Part shown: piece after piece, positions 43,464-53,051 of the stretch | Position numbering within the stretch: the first letter of the stretch is position 1 | Layout of the letters: each line of letters opens with the position of its first letter | Source: an uncultured Gemmataceae bacterium | GTDB taxonomy: Bacteria > Planctomycetota > Planctomycetia > Gemmatales > Gemmataceae | DNA: 64,000 nt | Assembly (NCBI GenBank): GCA_937923405.1 | Contig: CALDUY010000002.1 | Coordinates: forward strand, 310,001-374,000 | Reading direction: 5' to 3' | Notes under the pieces: generated by a model | Seen by the model: only the letters and a program-made list of their open reading frames with translations | Told to the model about the DNA's origin: nothing | Databases searched by the model: none | Made by a program: the position numbers and the translations under genes

Positions 43464-45479
43464 ATGAAGAAACTGTCAGTGGCGACTGTTTCGCGTGAGC
43501 AGTTTGTTCAACAGCTCGGGGAAAGCGGCCTGGCTAGCGGGGATGATCTTCAGGTTCTGTTGCGTCCGTTCTCTCATATCCCCGACGGCGTGGAACTCGC
43601 TAAGTCACTTGTCGACGCGGGGAAGCTGACGGAGTATCAAGCCAGTGCCTTGCTCGAACGGCGGCTGGATGAACTGCGCATCGGTGGTTACGAAATTCTC
43701 GATCGCCTAGGTGCAGGCGGCATGGGCACAGTCTTCAAGGCTCGCCATCGCCGCATGAAACGGATTGTTGCTATCAAGGTGCTGTCGCGCGATGTCTCTC
43801 GTCCTGAATCGTTCGTGCAGCGCTTTCAGCGCGAGGTCGAAACCATCGCTCAGCTGAATCATCCCAACATCGTCATGGCCTACGATGCAGGAGAGGACGA
43901 GATTGGCCATTTTCTCGTCATGGAGTTCATCGAAGGGCGCGATCTCGCTTCAGAAGTGCAAAGGAGCGGGCCATTCTCTGCGTTGCAAGCCATCGAAACG
44001 ATTCTTCAAGCCGCGCGTGGCCTAGAGTATGCCCACTCCAAGGGAATCATTCATCGGGACGTAAAGCCGGCCAATCTACTCAAGGATCGCTCCGGGGTGG
44101 TAAAGGTGGCTGACTTAGGGTTGGCGCGGCTGTATGCTCCGGGCAGCAGCGAGGGAATCTCCTCGATCACCCAATCGGGGGGCATCGTTGGTACCGTCGA
44201 CTTCATGTCGCCGGAACAGGCTTTCGATTCGACCACGATCGACCATCGCGCCGACATCTACAGCCTGGGGGGCACGCTCTACTACCTGCTCATCGGACAG
44301 CCGCCCTATGTGGCTCCGTCGTTGATGGGCTTGTTGCTGAAACACTCAGCGGCGGATGTGCCATTGTTGCGAACCATCCGCCCCGACGTGCCTGCCGAGC
44401 TAGAAGCCATCTACCTACGGATGATGGCCAAGTCTCCTGACGATCGCTACGCCTCACTGTTAGACGTGATCCACGATCTGGAGGCGGCTCGTCCTCTGGC
44501 GGCGCGAGCGGTGCGGCCCTCGGAGATGATTTTGCCCTTGGCCGAGACGGAGACCGATCTCCCAGGGGTGACGCTTCACGTCCCTCGATCGGAGCGGAAG
44601 CAAGCGAAGCCCCCTGAAGGACCGGCAACGATCATCGAGCGTCCGAAGCCCAAAAGTGGGCCACATCGACATCTCGCGGCGGAATCTAGCTCAGGCCCAG
44701 GGAACCCGGCTGCCTTGACGGTCGTTTTGGCGGAGCCTTCTCGTGCCCAGGCCAGTATCATCCGCGGCTATTTGCAGCAAATCGGTGTCAAGAATATCCA
44801 CCATGTTACTTCGGGGCAGGAAGCGACTCAGTTGGTGCGCGTACACCGTCCGCAGGTAGTATTTTCGGCGCTGCACCTGAGCGACATGACTGGCGTGCAG
44901 CTGGCGAAAATGCTGCTCAATGAGTCGGTTGGATTTGTGCTGATCACCAGCGAGGCGAATGCTCAGGACGCCTCCAACCTGCCCCAGCAAAGCCGCTCCG
45001 TGGTGATGTATAAACCGTTCGATCTGCAAAGACTGGCGCAGGCGTTGGCACAGGCAGTCGGGCAAGAGATTCCGGGCTTGCCGTCGCATCGGCCAACGGA
45101 GAATCTTCAGGTGTTGCTGGTCGACGACAGCTCTACGGCGCGGGCCCACATGCGGGCCGTCCTCCGTGGGATCGGGTTCGACCATTTCACCGAGGCCAAG
45201 GACGGAGCGACCGCGGTGGAGTTATTGCAGAGCCGCCACTTTGATCTGGTGGTCATGGACTATGAGATGCCAGGTCTCAACGGGCTGGACGTGACTCGGT
45301 TCATTCGCCAACAGAGTACGACGCCTCGGGTGCCGATTCTGCTGGTCACCACGGAAACGGACCCGTCGATTCTCGATACGCTGCGTCGGGAGGGAGTGTC
45401 GGCGATTTGCGAGAAGAGTTTCAAGCCCGACGCAGTGCGCGAAGTGCTGACGCGATTGCTCAAAGACGGAGCGAGCTAG
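43464..45479 (+). CDS. Ser/Thr kinase with two receiver domains
   Basis: 671 residues from the ATG at 43464; an in-frame ATG at 43395 is less likely. Order: short helical region (1-72), complete Ser/Thr kinase domain (76-340; K105 in VAIKVL, HRDVKPANLL with D199, DLG in place of DFG at D217), a linker, a first receiver domain (418-535) in which the phospho-acceptor position is A469 (VVFSALHLSDMTG), and a second receiver (548-668) with D599 (VMDYEMPGLNG) and K651. The first receiver is therefore a pseudo-receiver. The protein may connect Ser/Thr and His-Asp phosphorylation. It is the first gene of the che operon; cheA begins 84 bases after its stop. Confidence 0.9.
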   Translation: MKKLSVATVSREQFVQQLGESGLASGDDLQVLLRPFSHIPDGVELAKSLVDAGKLTEYQASALLERRLDELRIGGYEILDRLGAGGMGTVFKARHRRMKRIVAIKVLSRDVSRPESFVQRFQREVETIAQLNHPNIVMAYDAGEDEIGHFLVMEFIEGRDLASEVQRSGPFSALQAIETILQAARGLEYAHSKGIIHRDVKPANLLKDRSGVVKVADLGLARLYAPGSSEGISSITQSGGIVGTVDFMSPEQAFDSTTIDHRADIYSLGGTLYYLLIGQPPYVAPSLMGLLLKHSAADVPLLRTIRPDVPAELEAIYLRMMAKSPDDRYASLLDVIHDLEAARPLAARAVRPSEMILPLAETETDLPGVTLHVPRSERKQAKPPEGPATIIERPKPKSGPHRHLAAESSSGPGNPAALTVVLAEPSRAQASIIRGYLQQIGVKNIHHVTSGQEATQLVRVHRPQVVFSALHLSDMTGVQLAKMLLNESVGFVLITSEANAQDASNLPQQSRSVVMYKPFDLQRLAQALAQAVGQEIPGLPSHRPTENLQVLLVDDSSTARAHMRAVLRGIGFDHFTEAKDGATAVELLQSRHFDLVVMDYEMPGLNGLDVTRFIRQQSTTPRVPILLVTTETDPSILDTLRREGVSAICEKSFKPDAVREVLTRLLKDGAS

Positions 45480-45563
45480 AGGGGCAGCCGAACGGGCCGC
45501 CTCTACGAGGCAGAACCAGGGCAAGGATCGCCAAGCCATGCCATCAGGCTTGGAGACCGGCGT

Positions 45564-47885
45564 ATGAACGAGGTCGTCCGAGAATTTTTGCTCGAGACCC
45601 ACGAGAACTTGGCTCAGCTAGACCTCGATCTGGTCACGCTGGAACGCGACCCGCACGAACGCGAAACGTTGGCCCGGGTTTTCCGCACCCTGCATACCGT
45701 CAAGGGAACGGCTGGCTTCCTAGGCTTGCCGAAGCTGGAGTCGGTGGCCCATGCCGCCGAGAACTTGCTCAGCCGCTTGCGTGCTGGCTCGATGATCTTC
45801 AACCCCGAAATTGCCGGTGCCCTGCTCAGCGTTGTCGATGCCATCCGAACCATGACCGCCTCGATCGAGCAGACCGGCGACGAAGGAGACGGCGACTACT
45901 CGGCGGTGATCCAAACGCTGGAGCAGCTGCTAGAACAAGGAGCTGTCTCTTCAGCGGACCAGAAAGCCGTCGCCGCGCCAGCCCCACCTACGGTCCCAGC
46001 AACGCCGTCCGAACCGTCCCCTCCGGTGAGGCCTGTTGCCACTTGGAAGTCAGAGCAACCTACCCCTACTACACCGCCCCTCGTAACTAACGCCGCGAGT
46101 CAAGTCGGTCAAGGGGTCGCCGAGTCACTCTCCGAACTTGTCGAGCCACGCGCCGTCTCCGTGGCCGACTCGGCTATTCGTGTCGATGTTGGCTTGCTGG
46201 ACAAACTTATGACATTGGTCGGCGAGTTGGTGCTGGCACGCAATCAAATCATGCAGTTCAGCACCAGTCAGGAAGATCCCGCCTTTTTAGACACCGTGCA
46301 ACGGCTGAACCTGCTGACCACAGAATTGCAGGCCGGCGTCATGAAAACGCGGATGCAACCGATCGGAAATATCTGGAGTAAGTTTCCGCGTATCGTTCGT
46401 GACCTGGCCGTTGCCTGTGGCAAGCAGGCCCGCATCGAGATGGAGGGACAGGAAACCGAGCTGGACAAAACCATTGTCGAGTCGATCCGCGATCCCCTCA
46501 CGCATCTGGTTCGCAACGCCATCGACCACGGGTTGGAACCACCTCAGCAGCGTCTGGCCCTGGGTAAACCGGCGGAGGGCCGACTCTCGTTACACGCTTT
46601 CCATGAAGGTGGCAAGGTCATCATCGAGATCAGCGATGACGGAGCCGGTATCGATCTCCAGCGCGTGGCCGACAAGGCCGTTCAAGCCAAGTTGGTTTCA
46701 CCCCAGCAGATCAGTCGGATGAGCGAGCGCGAGCTGTTAAATCTGATTTTTTTGCCTGGCTTTTCCACCGCCGACCGCGTGACCAACTTCTCTGGACGCG
46801 GTGTGGGCATGGATGTCGTCCGAACCAATGTCGAAAAGATTGGCGGCACTGTCGATCTGGAGAGCCGACCCGGACGCGGGACCACGATGAAGATGAAGAT
46901 TCCGCTCACGCTGGCGATTATCCCGGCGTTGACCGTGACCAGCGGTGGTGACCGCTATGCCATTCCTCAGGTCAACTTGCTGGAATTGGTCCGTCTCGAC
47001 GCCGAACAACTCCACAAGGTGGAACGGATCCACACGGCCCCGGTGTATCGACTACGCGGCAACTTGTTGCCCTTGGTCTATCTGCATCAACTGCTGAACG
47101 TGGAACCGTCACCTGGCCAGCGCGACGAGTTGAACATCGTCGTTTTGCAAGCCGACGACCGCCAGTTTGGGTTGGTCGTGGACGCCATCCATGACACTGA
47201 AGAGATCGTCGTCAAACCGCTGCAGAAGCCGCTCAAGGGGATTAGCGCCTTCGCTGGGGCCACCATCATGGGCGATGGCAAGGTGGCTCTGATTCTTGAT
47301 GTCTTGGGACTGGCCCAGTTAGCTCAAGTCGTCACCGACATCCGCGAACGTGTTCGGGACGAACAGCCCATCGTCGCCGACGGCGACACCGACCGCCAGA
47401 CGGTCTTACTGATCGCACCGTCTCCCGGCGAGCGGATGGCGATCCCGCTGGCCCAGGTGGCTCGACTAGAGGTGTTTCCCCGCGCGGCCCTGGAGCGGGT
47501 CGGCGGACAGTTCGTGGTGCAATACCGTCAAGAGATTCTGCCGTTGATTTCCGTCTCGCGCATTCTGCGGCGACTGCGACACGACACCAGGCAAAACGGT
47601 CGGCCTCGGTTGAGAAATCGGCAGGAGTCCTCGCTCCAGACGCAAGACCGCGTGCAAGTGGTGGTTCATGCTGGACCGCACGGGCAGGTCGGACTGATGG
47701 TTGCAAGCATCTTAGACGTTGTCGAAGAGAACCTCGTCTCCCGTTCGCGACCGAACAGGCCGGGCATCCTCTTCAACGCCGTCGTCCAGGGACAAGTTAC
47801 CGAGTTTTTGGATCTGGAAACGATTTTTCGAGCGCTTAGACCAGAAACGTTTTCATCACCCCAACCAGTCGGGTCAACGAGGTGA
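45564..47885 (+). CDS. cheA: Chemotaxis histidine kinase CheA
   Basis: 773 residues. Hpt domain with phospho-acceptor H44 (RTLHTVKGTAGFLG), a Pro/Ala-rich linker (about 130-185) without an obvious P2 domain, dimerisation helices (about 200-235), HATPase (HLVRNAIDHGLE, GDGAGID-type motif, GRGVGMDVV), a regulatory CheW-like domain (about 450-580), and a second CheW-like domain (about 605-760). Two CheW-like domains are unusual but known. It should phosphorylate CheY, CheB and perhaps the intact receiver of the upstream kinase. The cheW ATG follows 3 bases after the stop. Confidence 0.95.
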   Translation: MNEVVREFLLETHENLAQLDLDLVTLERDPHERETLARVFRTLHTVKGTAGFLGLPKLESVAHAAENLLSRLRAGSMIFNPEIAGALLSVVDAIRTMTASIEQTGDEGDGDYSAVIQTLEQLLEQGAVSSADQKAVAAPAPPTVPATPSEPSPPVRPVATWKSEQPTPTTPPLVTNAASQVGQGVAESLSELVEPRAVSVADSAIRVDVGLLDKLMTLVGELVLARNQIMQFSTSQEDPAFLDTVQRLNLLTTELQAGVMKTRMQPIGNIWSKFPRIVRDLAVACGKQARIEMEGQETELDKTIVESIRDPLTHLVRNAIDHGLEPPQQRLALGKPAEGRLSLHAFHEGGKVIIEISDDGAGIDLQRVADKAVQAKLVSPQQISRMSERELLNLIFLPGFSTADRVTNFSGRGVGMDVVRTNVEKIGGTVDLESRPGRGTTMKMKIPLTLAIIPALTVTSGGDRYAIPQVNLLELVRLDAEQLHKVERIHTAPVYRLRGNLLPLVYLHQLLNVEPSPGQRDELNIVVLQADDRQFGLVVDAIHDTEEIVVKPLQKPLKGISAFAGATIMGDGKVALILDVLGLAQLAQVVTDIRERVRDEQPIVADGDTDRQTVLLIAPSPGERMAIPLAQVARLEVFPRAALERVGGQFVVQYRQEILPLISVSRILRRLRHDTRQNGRPRLRNRQESSLQTQDRVQVVVHAGPHGQVGLMVASILDVVEENLVSRSRPNRPGILFNAVVQGQVTEFLDLETIFRALRPETFSSPQPVGSTR

Positions 47886-47888
47886 GCG

Positions 47889-48368
47889 ATGGCGGAACAT
47901 CAGTATTGCACCTTCTATCTGGCTGGCCACTACTTCGGGTTGGACGTGCTGAAGGTTCAGGAAATTATCCGTTACCGGCAAATGACACGGGTACCGTTGG
48001 CTTCGCCGGTGGTGCGCGGCCTGATTAACCTCCGCGGACAGATCGTGACGGCTCTGGATCTGCGGCGTCGGTTGGGACTGGCTGATCGGCCCGACGATCA
48101 GGAACCGCTCAACGTGGTCGTTCAGACCGAAGACGGAGCGGTCAGTCTACTCGTGGACGAGATCGGCGACGTACTCACGGTGCCCGAGTCCGCCTTTGAG
48201 CGGCCCCCCGAAACCCTGCGCGGCCCTGCTCGCGAACTGATTCGCGGCGCGTACAAGCTCGACAACCAGCTGTTGTTGATTCTCGATCCCGAACGCACAG
48301 TGCAAGTCAGCAGTCAAGCGTCGGCCCATGCGGGCTACGAGTCGGCCACCTTGACCAAGACCCAGTAG
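47889..48368 (+). CDS. cheW: Chemotaxis coupling protein CheW
   Basis: 159 residues with the CheW fold ([50 protein letters not shown]). It links the chemoreceptor to CheA. The short Ser/Ala/Thr-rich end is not conserved. Start ATG has GAGGTGAG upstream, overlapping the end of cheA. The receptor gene follows 22 bases later, so cheA-cheW-mcp is one transcriptional unit. Confidence 0.95.
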   Translation: MAEHQYCTFYLAGHYFGLDVLKVQEIIRYRQMTRVPLASPVVRGLINLRGQIVTALDLRRRLGLADRPDDQEPLNVVVQTEDGAVSLLVDEIGDVLTVPESAFERPPETLRGPARELIRGAYKLDNQLLLILDPERTVQVSSQASAHAGYESATLTKTQ

Positions 48369-48390
48369 CATCCCCACGGTCCCCAGCCAG

Positions 48391-50013
48391 ATGAGTTTAC
48401 CCATGAGTAAAGCCGAGGAACTGAACGTGGCAAGAAACTCCAAAGGCAACGGTCACCTCGAATCGATCGAGTTTCTCAAAGCCAGCCTGGCCAACGTCCA
48501 GGCCAATATCTTCATCGCTGACACATCGTTGACCCTGATCTACGCTAATGAGTGTGCCCTAGAGACGATGCGAACAATTGCTCATGACGTTCGTGAGGCG
48601 TTCGACGTCGAAGTCGACGAGATTGTCGGAGCCTCGATTCATCGCTTCCATCGCGACAAACGCCGAGTCGAGCGGATTCTACGAAACGCTTCCTCGCTGC
48701 CGCATCAGGCGGAGTTCAACTTCGGCAATGTGACTTTGCAAGCGAAGATCAATCGCATCACCGACTCAACGGGAACGACTCTAGGATACATCGTCAACTG
48801 GGAGAACGTCAGCAAATGGAAGGAGGAGCAAGCCCAACTCAACGCGATGCTCGATGCGATTAGCAAATCTCAGGCAGTGGTCGAGTTGGAACTCGATGGC
48901 ACCATTCTGACAGCGAATGACAATTTTCTCCAGGTGATGGGCTACACGCTCAACGAGATCAAGGGCCGTCATCACAGCATGTTTGTCGAGGAAAGCACTC
49001 GACAGAGTGCGGAGTACAAGGAGTTATGGGCCAAGCTGGGGCGAGGTGAATTTCAAACGGGCGAGTATCGTCGGATCGGAAAAGGAGGACGTGAAGTTTG
49101 GATTCAAGCTACCTACAATCCTATTTTAGATCTCAAAAATCGTCCTTACAAGGTAGTCAAGTATGCCACCGATGTGACGGCCCAGGCGAAGCTACGCTTG
49201 GATATTCAAGCTGTGCTAAAGCAGGTGGCCGAGATGGCTACCTCGTTGGCCAGTTCGTCGCAGGAGTTGATCGCCGTCAGTCAACAGATGGCCGCCAACG
49301 CGGAAGAGACCTCGGCTCAGGCGAACGTGGCTTCAACCGCCGCCGAACAGGTCAGCCGCAATGTCGCCACGGTGGCGACCGGCACCGAACAGATGGGAGC
49401 CAGTATCAAGGAGATTGCCAAGAGCGCTAACGAGGCGGCCAAGGTCGCCACGTCTGCCGTCAAGGTGGCCGAACGCACCAACGCCACTGTGGCGAAGCTC
49501 GGAGAAAGCAGCGTCGAGATCGGCAACGTCATCAAGGTGATTACCTCCATTGCTCAGCAGACCAACCTCTTGGCTTTGAACGCGACCATCGAAGCCGCCC
49601 GCGCCGGTGAGGCGGGCAAAGGGTTTGCCGTCGTCGCCAACGAGGTCAAGGAGTTGGCCAAGCAAACGGCCAAGGCGACTGAGGACATCAGCCGCAAAAT
49701 TGAGGCGATTCAGACCGACACCAAGGGAGCAGTCGAGGCCATCGCTCAGATCAGCACGATCATCAATCGAATCAACGACATCCAGAATACCATCGCCAGC
49801 GCGGTTGAGGAGCAAACAGCGACAACCGGCGAGATCTCGCGCAACATCGCCGAGGCTGCCCAGGGGACCAGTGAGATCGCCCAGAACATCACTACCGTCG
49901 CTCAGGCGGCCCGAAGCACGACTGAGGGAGCCAGCAACACCAAGAGCGCTGCCGACGAGTTGGCTCACATGGCCTCCAGCCTGCAACAGATGGTGCGACA
50001 GTTTCGCTATTGA
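48391..50013 (+). CDS. Soluble PAS-domain methyl-accepting chemotaxis protein
   Basis: 540 residues, start ATG 48391 (ATG 48403 also possible). No signal peptide or membrane helix is visible, so it is a cytoplasmic receptor. Two PAS-like domains lie at about residues 25-145 and 155-270; the second contains [24 protein letters not shown] and is followed by a PAC-like segment. The signalling domain (about 290-540) has the conserved tip [21 protein letters not shown] and long heptad helices. Lack of membrane anchoring suggests sensing of an internal ligand or cofactor such as heme or flavin, which cannot be read from the sequence. Confidence 0.93.
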   Translation: MSLPMSKAEELNVARNSKGNGHLESIEFLKASLANVQANIFIADTSLTLIYANECALETMRTIAHDVREAFDVEVDEIVGASIHRFHRDKRRVERILRNASSLPHQAEFNFGNVTLQAKINRITDSTGTTLGYIVNWENVSKWKEEQAQLNAMLDAISKSQAVVELELDGTILTANDNFLQVMGYTLNEIKGRHHSMFVEESTRQSAEYKELWAKLGRGEFQTGEYRRIGKGGREVWIQATYNPILDLKNRPYKVVKYATDVTAQAKLRLDIQAVLKQVAEMATSLASSSQELIAVSQQMAANAEETSAQANVASTAAEQVSRNVATVATGTEQMGASIKEIAKSANEAAKVATSAVKVAERTNATVAKLGESSVEIGNVIKVITSIAQQTNLLALNATIEAARAGEAGKGFAVVANEVKELAKQTAKATEDISRKIEAIQTDTKGAVEAIAQISTIINRINDIQNTIASAVEEQTATTGEISRNIAEAAQGTSEIAQNITTVAQAARSTTEGASNTKSAADELAHMASSLQQMVRQFRY

Positions 50014-50093
50014 GTCCGTGGCCAAGCGGTTGGGGTAGTAGATTTCTAGAGAAGCTTTGGCGTCGGTCGTTCCGTGTGGGGGAGGTAGCCGGC

Positions 50094-50465
50094 ATGCGTG
50101 TCCTGATCATCGATGATTCCCGAGCCATGCGGGCGATCCTCCGCCAAATTCTCCGCGAAATTGGCCTAGAAGTCGTTGAGGCCTGTGACGGGCAGGAAGC
50201 GCTGGAACAGTTGCGGAACCATCCGGACATAGCCCTGGCCCTGGTCGATTGGAATATGCCCGTGATGAACGGCTACGACTTTGTTCGTGCCGTGCGTTCG
50301 CAACGTAGCTACGATCAGCTACGCCTAATGATGGTCACGACCGAAACCGAAATGAAGCAGGTGACCAAGGCACTAACGGCCGGCGCTGATGAGTATCTGA
50401 TGAAGCCGTTCACACGAGAGGTTCTCGTGGCGAAGCTCAGTTTACTGGACGTGTACAACGAGTGA
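50094..50465 (+). CDS. cheY: Response regulator CheY
   Basis: 123 residues, a stand-alone receiver starting at ATG 50094 (SD GGGGGAGG upstream). D52 (VDWNMPVMNG) is the phospho-acceptor, DD at 7-8, and the conserved Lys is in EYLMKPF. It is the expected CheA target and output of the pathway. No flagellar or pilus genes lie in the window, so the target cannot be named. cheB begins 3 bases after the stop. Confidence 0.95.
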   Translation: MRVLIIDDSRAMRAILRQILREIGLEVVEACDGQEALEQLRNHPDIALALVDWNMPVMNGYDFVRAVRSQRSYDQLRLMMVTTETEMKQVTKALTAGADEYLMKPFTREVLVAKLSLLDVYNE

Positions 50466-50468
50466 ATC

Positions 50469-51563
50469 ATGGGGAAGATTCGAGTTCTAGTCGTCGATGA
50501 CGCTGTGGTCTTTCGACGTCTGGTGTCCGAGGAACTGAGCAAAGACCCTGACCTCGAGGTCGTGGGGACCGCGGCCAACGGACGACTCGCACTACAGAAG
50601 ATGACCCATGTCAATCCAGATTTGGTGATTTTAGATCTCGAAATGCCGGAAATGGATGGTCTGCAGACGCTGACCGAATTACGCAAACTCTATCCACGGC
50701 TGCCCGTTCTGATGTTCAGTGCATTAACCGAGCGAGGAGCGGCGGCCACTCTCGACGCCCTAGCCTTGGGGGCCACAGGGTACTTTACCAAACCAGCCGG
50801 TAGTGGCAGTCTGGATGCTTCGTTGGAGGTCATTCGCACACAGCTGATCCCGGAGATCAAGGCGGTGTGGGCAGCGGTGCAGGCAAAGAACACGACGAAA
50901 CCTGTGGAAAATGCGCCGAGGACGGCTTCCCCTTCAAAACTAGGGATATGGCCGAGGCCAGCCTATCCTGAGGTCGAGGTAGTGGTGATCGGCTCCTCCA
51001 CGGGAGGGCCGAACGCTTTGGCCGAAGTGTTCTCTCATTTGCCGGCTGACTTTCCGGTGCCCATACTTCTGGTCCAGCACATGCCACCGATGTTCACACG
51101 GCTGCTTGCCGAGCGGCTGACGGCGGAACATCGCTTGAAAGCCCAAGAGGGCGTGTCTGGGGCCGAACTTCATCCCGGTGAGGTTTGGGTTGCTCCTGGC
51201 AATCACCATATGATCGTGGTCCGCAACGGCACGCAAACGCGTCTGCTGCTGCATCAGGATCCACCGGAGAATTCCTGTCGACCCGCAGTCGATGTGCTGT
51301 TTCGCTCAGCAGCTAAGGTGTTCGGTTCTGGCGTGCTTGCCGTCGTGCTGACCGGCATGGGACAGGACGGGCTGCGTGGCTGCGAAGCCATTCGCGAGGC
51401 CGGCGGTCAAATCATCGTGCAGGATGAAGCTACTTCGGTGGTCTGGGGTATGCCGGGCTTTGTCGCTCGTGCTGGACTCGCCGATCGCGTGCTTCCGCTT
51501 CAACGACTCGGCGACGAGATTGTTCAACGAGTGGGCCGACGAGTGGGGAGGAATGTACGATGA
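50469..51563 (+). CDS. cheB: Chemotaxis protein-glutamate methylesterase CheB
   Basis: 364 residues. A receiver domain (1-125; D56 in VILDLEMPEMDG, D10/D11, K108) is followed by a linker and the methylesterase domain with triad S177 (GSSTGG), H204 (VQHMPP) and D300 (TGMGQDG). It removes methyl groups from the receptor when phosphorylated. The stop overlaps the cheR start by 4 bases (ATGA), coupling the two opposing modification enzymes. Confidence 0.96.
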   Translation: MGKIRVLVVDDAVVFRRLVSEELSKDPDLEVVGTAANGRLALQKMTHVNPDLVILDLEMPEMDGLQTLTELRKLYPRLPVLMFSALTERGAAATLDALALGATGYFTKPAGSGSLDASLEVIRTQLIPEIKAVWAAVQAKNTTKPVENAPRTASPSKLGIWPRPAYPEVEVVVIGSSTGGPNALAEVFSHLPADFPVPILLVQHMPPMFTRLLAERLTAEHRLKAQEGVSGAELHPGEVWVAPGNHHMIVVRNGTQTRLLLHQDPPENSCRPAVDVLFRSAAKVFGSGVLAVVLTGMGQDGLRGCEAIREAGGQIIVQDEATSVVWGMPGFVARAGLADRVLPLQRLGDEIVQRVGRRVGRNVR

Positions 51564-52375
51564 CGGAGCAAGAATTCGACTACGTCCGTGCCTTCGTTCA
51601 CCAACGCTGTGCCCTGGTTCTGGACAGCGACAAACGCTACCTCGTCGAAACTCGCCTGGCTCCATTAGTTCGAGAGTTCAAGTTTAGCTCGCTGAGTGAG
51701 CTAATCACACGATTGCGAAACTTTCCCAACAACGGCCTGGCTACCCGAGTCCTGGAAGCCATGGTCACGACGGAGACGCTCTTCTTCCGTGATCTGCATC
51801 CGTTTGAGGCGATGCGCAAGGTAGTGCTTCCGGATCTGATCCAACGTCGAGCCGACCAGCGTCGGCTGACCATCTGGTGCGCGGCCTGCTCCACCGGCCA
51901 GGAACCGTACAGTCTGGCCATGCTTCTCCGAGAATCGTTTCCCCAACTGGTCGGGTGGAACGTGAAACTGTTGGCCACCGACATTTCCACAGAAGTGCTG
52001 AACCGAGCGCGTGAGGGGCGCTATAGCCAGCTTGAAGTGAATCGGGGGCTGCCTGCGACTCTGTTGGTCAAGTACTTTGAGCAACACGGCCTGCAATGGC
52101 AACTCCGTCCTGTCATCCGCGACATGGTCGAGTTTCGCGAACTCAATCTCGCCCGTCCCTGGGTTGGCCTTGCCATGTGTGACCTTATCCTGCTGCGCAA
52201 TGTCATGATCTACTTTGAAGTGGAGACGAAAAAAGACATCCTCGGTCGGATCAAACGTGTTCTCAAACCAGACGGCTATCTTCTCCTGGGAGGAGCGGAA
52301 ACCACGATTCATCTCGACGACTCGTATCGCCGGGTCGAAACTCTGAAATCCAGTTTCTATCAACTCATCGGCTAG
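51560..52375 (+). CDS. cheR: Chemotaxis protein methyltransferase CheR
   Basis: 271 residues with an N-terminal helical CheR domain (about 1-75) and the SAM-binding domain (LTIWCAACSTGQEPYSLAML, KLLATDIS, DLILLRNVMIYF). It methylates glutamates of the chemoreceptor. It overlaps cheB by 4 bases. The cheX-type gene begins 16 bases downstream. Confidence 0.96.
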   Translation: MTEQEFDYVRAFVHQRCALVLDSDKRYLVETRLAPLVREFKFSSLSELITRLRNFPNNGLATRVLEAMVTTETLFFRDLHPFEAMRKVVLPDLIQRRADQRRLTIWCAACSTGQEPYSLAMLLRESFPQLVGWNVKLLATDISTEVLNRAREGRYSQLEVNRGLPATLLVKYFEQHGLQWQLRPVIRDMVEFRELNLARPWVGLAMCDLILLRNVMIYFEVETKKDILGRIKRVLKPDGYLLLGGAETTIHLDDSYRRVETLKSSFYQLIG

Positions 52376-52391
52376 TACGAAGGAGATTGAC

Positions 52392-52922
52392 TTGGAAGGC
52401 CAACAAGTAAATCAAGCACTTGAAGGATCGTCAAACTCGGAGAAAGCAACCCTGCAAGCGTTTCTGACAGCGTTGCCGCTCGTGCTGAGCGAGGTTGCCC
52501 GTACTACGGTTGAGTTGGTTGAGGTCTCCCGACAGCGATCCCCTTTCACCGTTGAGGGCGTGACCGCCACATTACCGCTGCGATCCAGTTCGGCGGTGCT
52601 GTTAACCTTGCAGGTTGCTGAAAAAACGGCACGGGAGCTGGCACATCGCATGCTAGCCGAGGTGCCCGGAGAGATCGACGAAGCAATGGTACGCGACTGT
52701 GCTGGAGAACTCGTCAACGTCATCGCAGGACAGGCCAAGGCAATTCTCACTGGGACGCCAGAACACTTCAGTATCTCCACCCCAACCATCTATGCGGAAC
52801 CAACCCAGTTGTTAGGTGGCCAGGGCGACGGCACCTGTCTGTTAGCCTCGTTTTCAAGCGACGTCGGCACGCTCGAATTACGGCTGTATCTGGCTCCGCA
52901 CTCTACTGGAACCATTTCCTAG
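52392..52922 (+). CDS. CheX-type CheY-P phosphatase
   Basis: 176 residues, start TTG 52392 with AAGGAG just upstream. The core has the CheC/CheX-FliY family signature E-x2-N: E106 and N109 in AGELVNVIAGQAKAILTG. One copy of the motif fits CheX, not the two-copy CheC. These enzymes remove phosphate from CheY-P. It closes the che operon, which otherwise lacks cheZ and cheD. The N-terminal 20 residues are not conserved. Confidence 0.82.
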   Translation: MEGQQVNQALEGSSNSEKATLQAFLTALPLVLSEVARTTVELVEVSRQRSPFTVEGVTATLPLRSSSAVLLTLQVAEKTARELAHRMLAEVPGEIDEAMVRDCAGELVNVIAGQAKAILTGTPEHFSISTPTIYAEPTQLLGGQGDGTCLLASFSSDVGTLELRLYLAPHSTGTIS

Positions 52923-53005
52923 TCCTCGTCGCTGTGCCGAGTTGCTCAGCTTCACGAATCCCGTTCATTTTGATTCAATCGGCGTAACTCGCGCGGACGA
53001 TAAAA

Positions 53006-53025
53006 AAGGCATTACCTGCCTTATT
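53006..53025. terminator. Small hairpin after the cheX-type gene
   Basis: AAGGCA / TGCCTT (53006-53011 and 53017-53022) with a 5-base loop, preceded by a run of A and followed by ATTCTT. It could act as a weak terminator in either direction between the che operon and the TPR gene. Confidence 0.4.
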
Positions 53026-53051
53026 CTTCCCACCCGCAACGAGGTTTCGCC

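Noticed and set aside
49333..50025. A 230-codon minus-strand frame with Leu/Asp/Gly repeats inside the chemoreceptor gene.
   Set aside because: The repetitive look mirrors the heptads of the receptor's signalling helices on the other strand.
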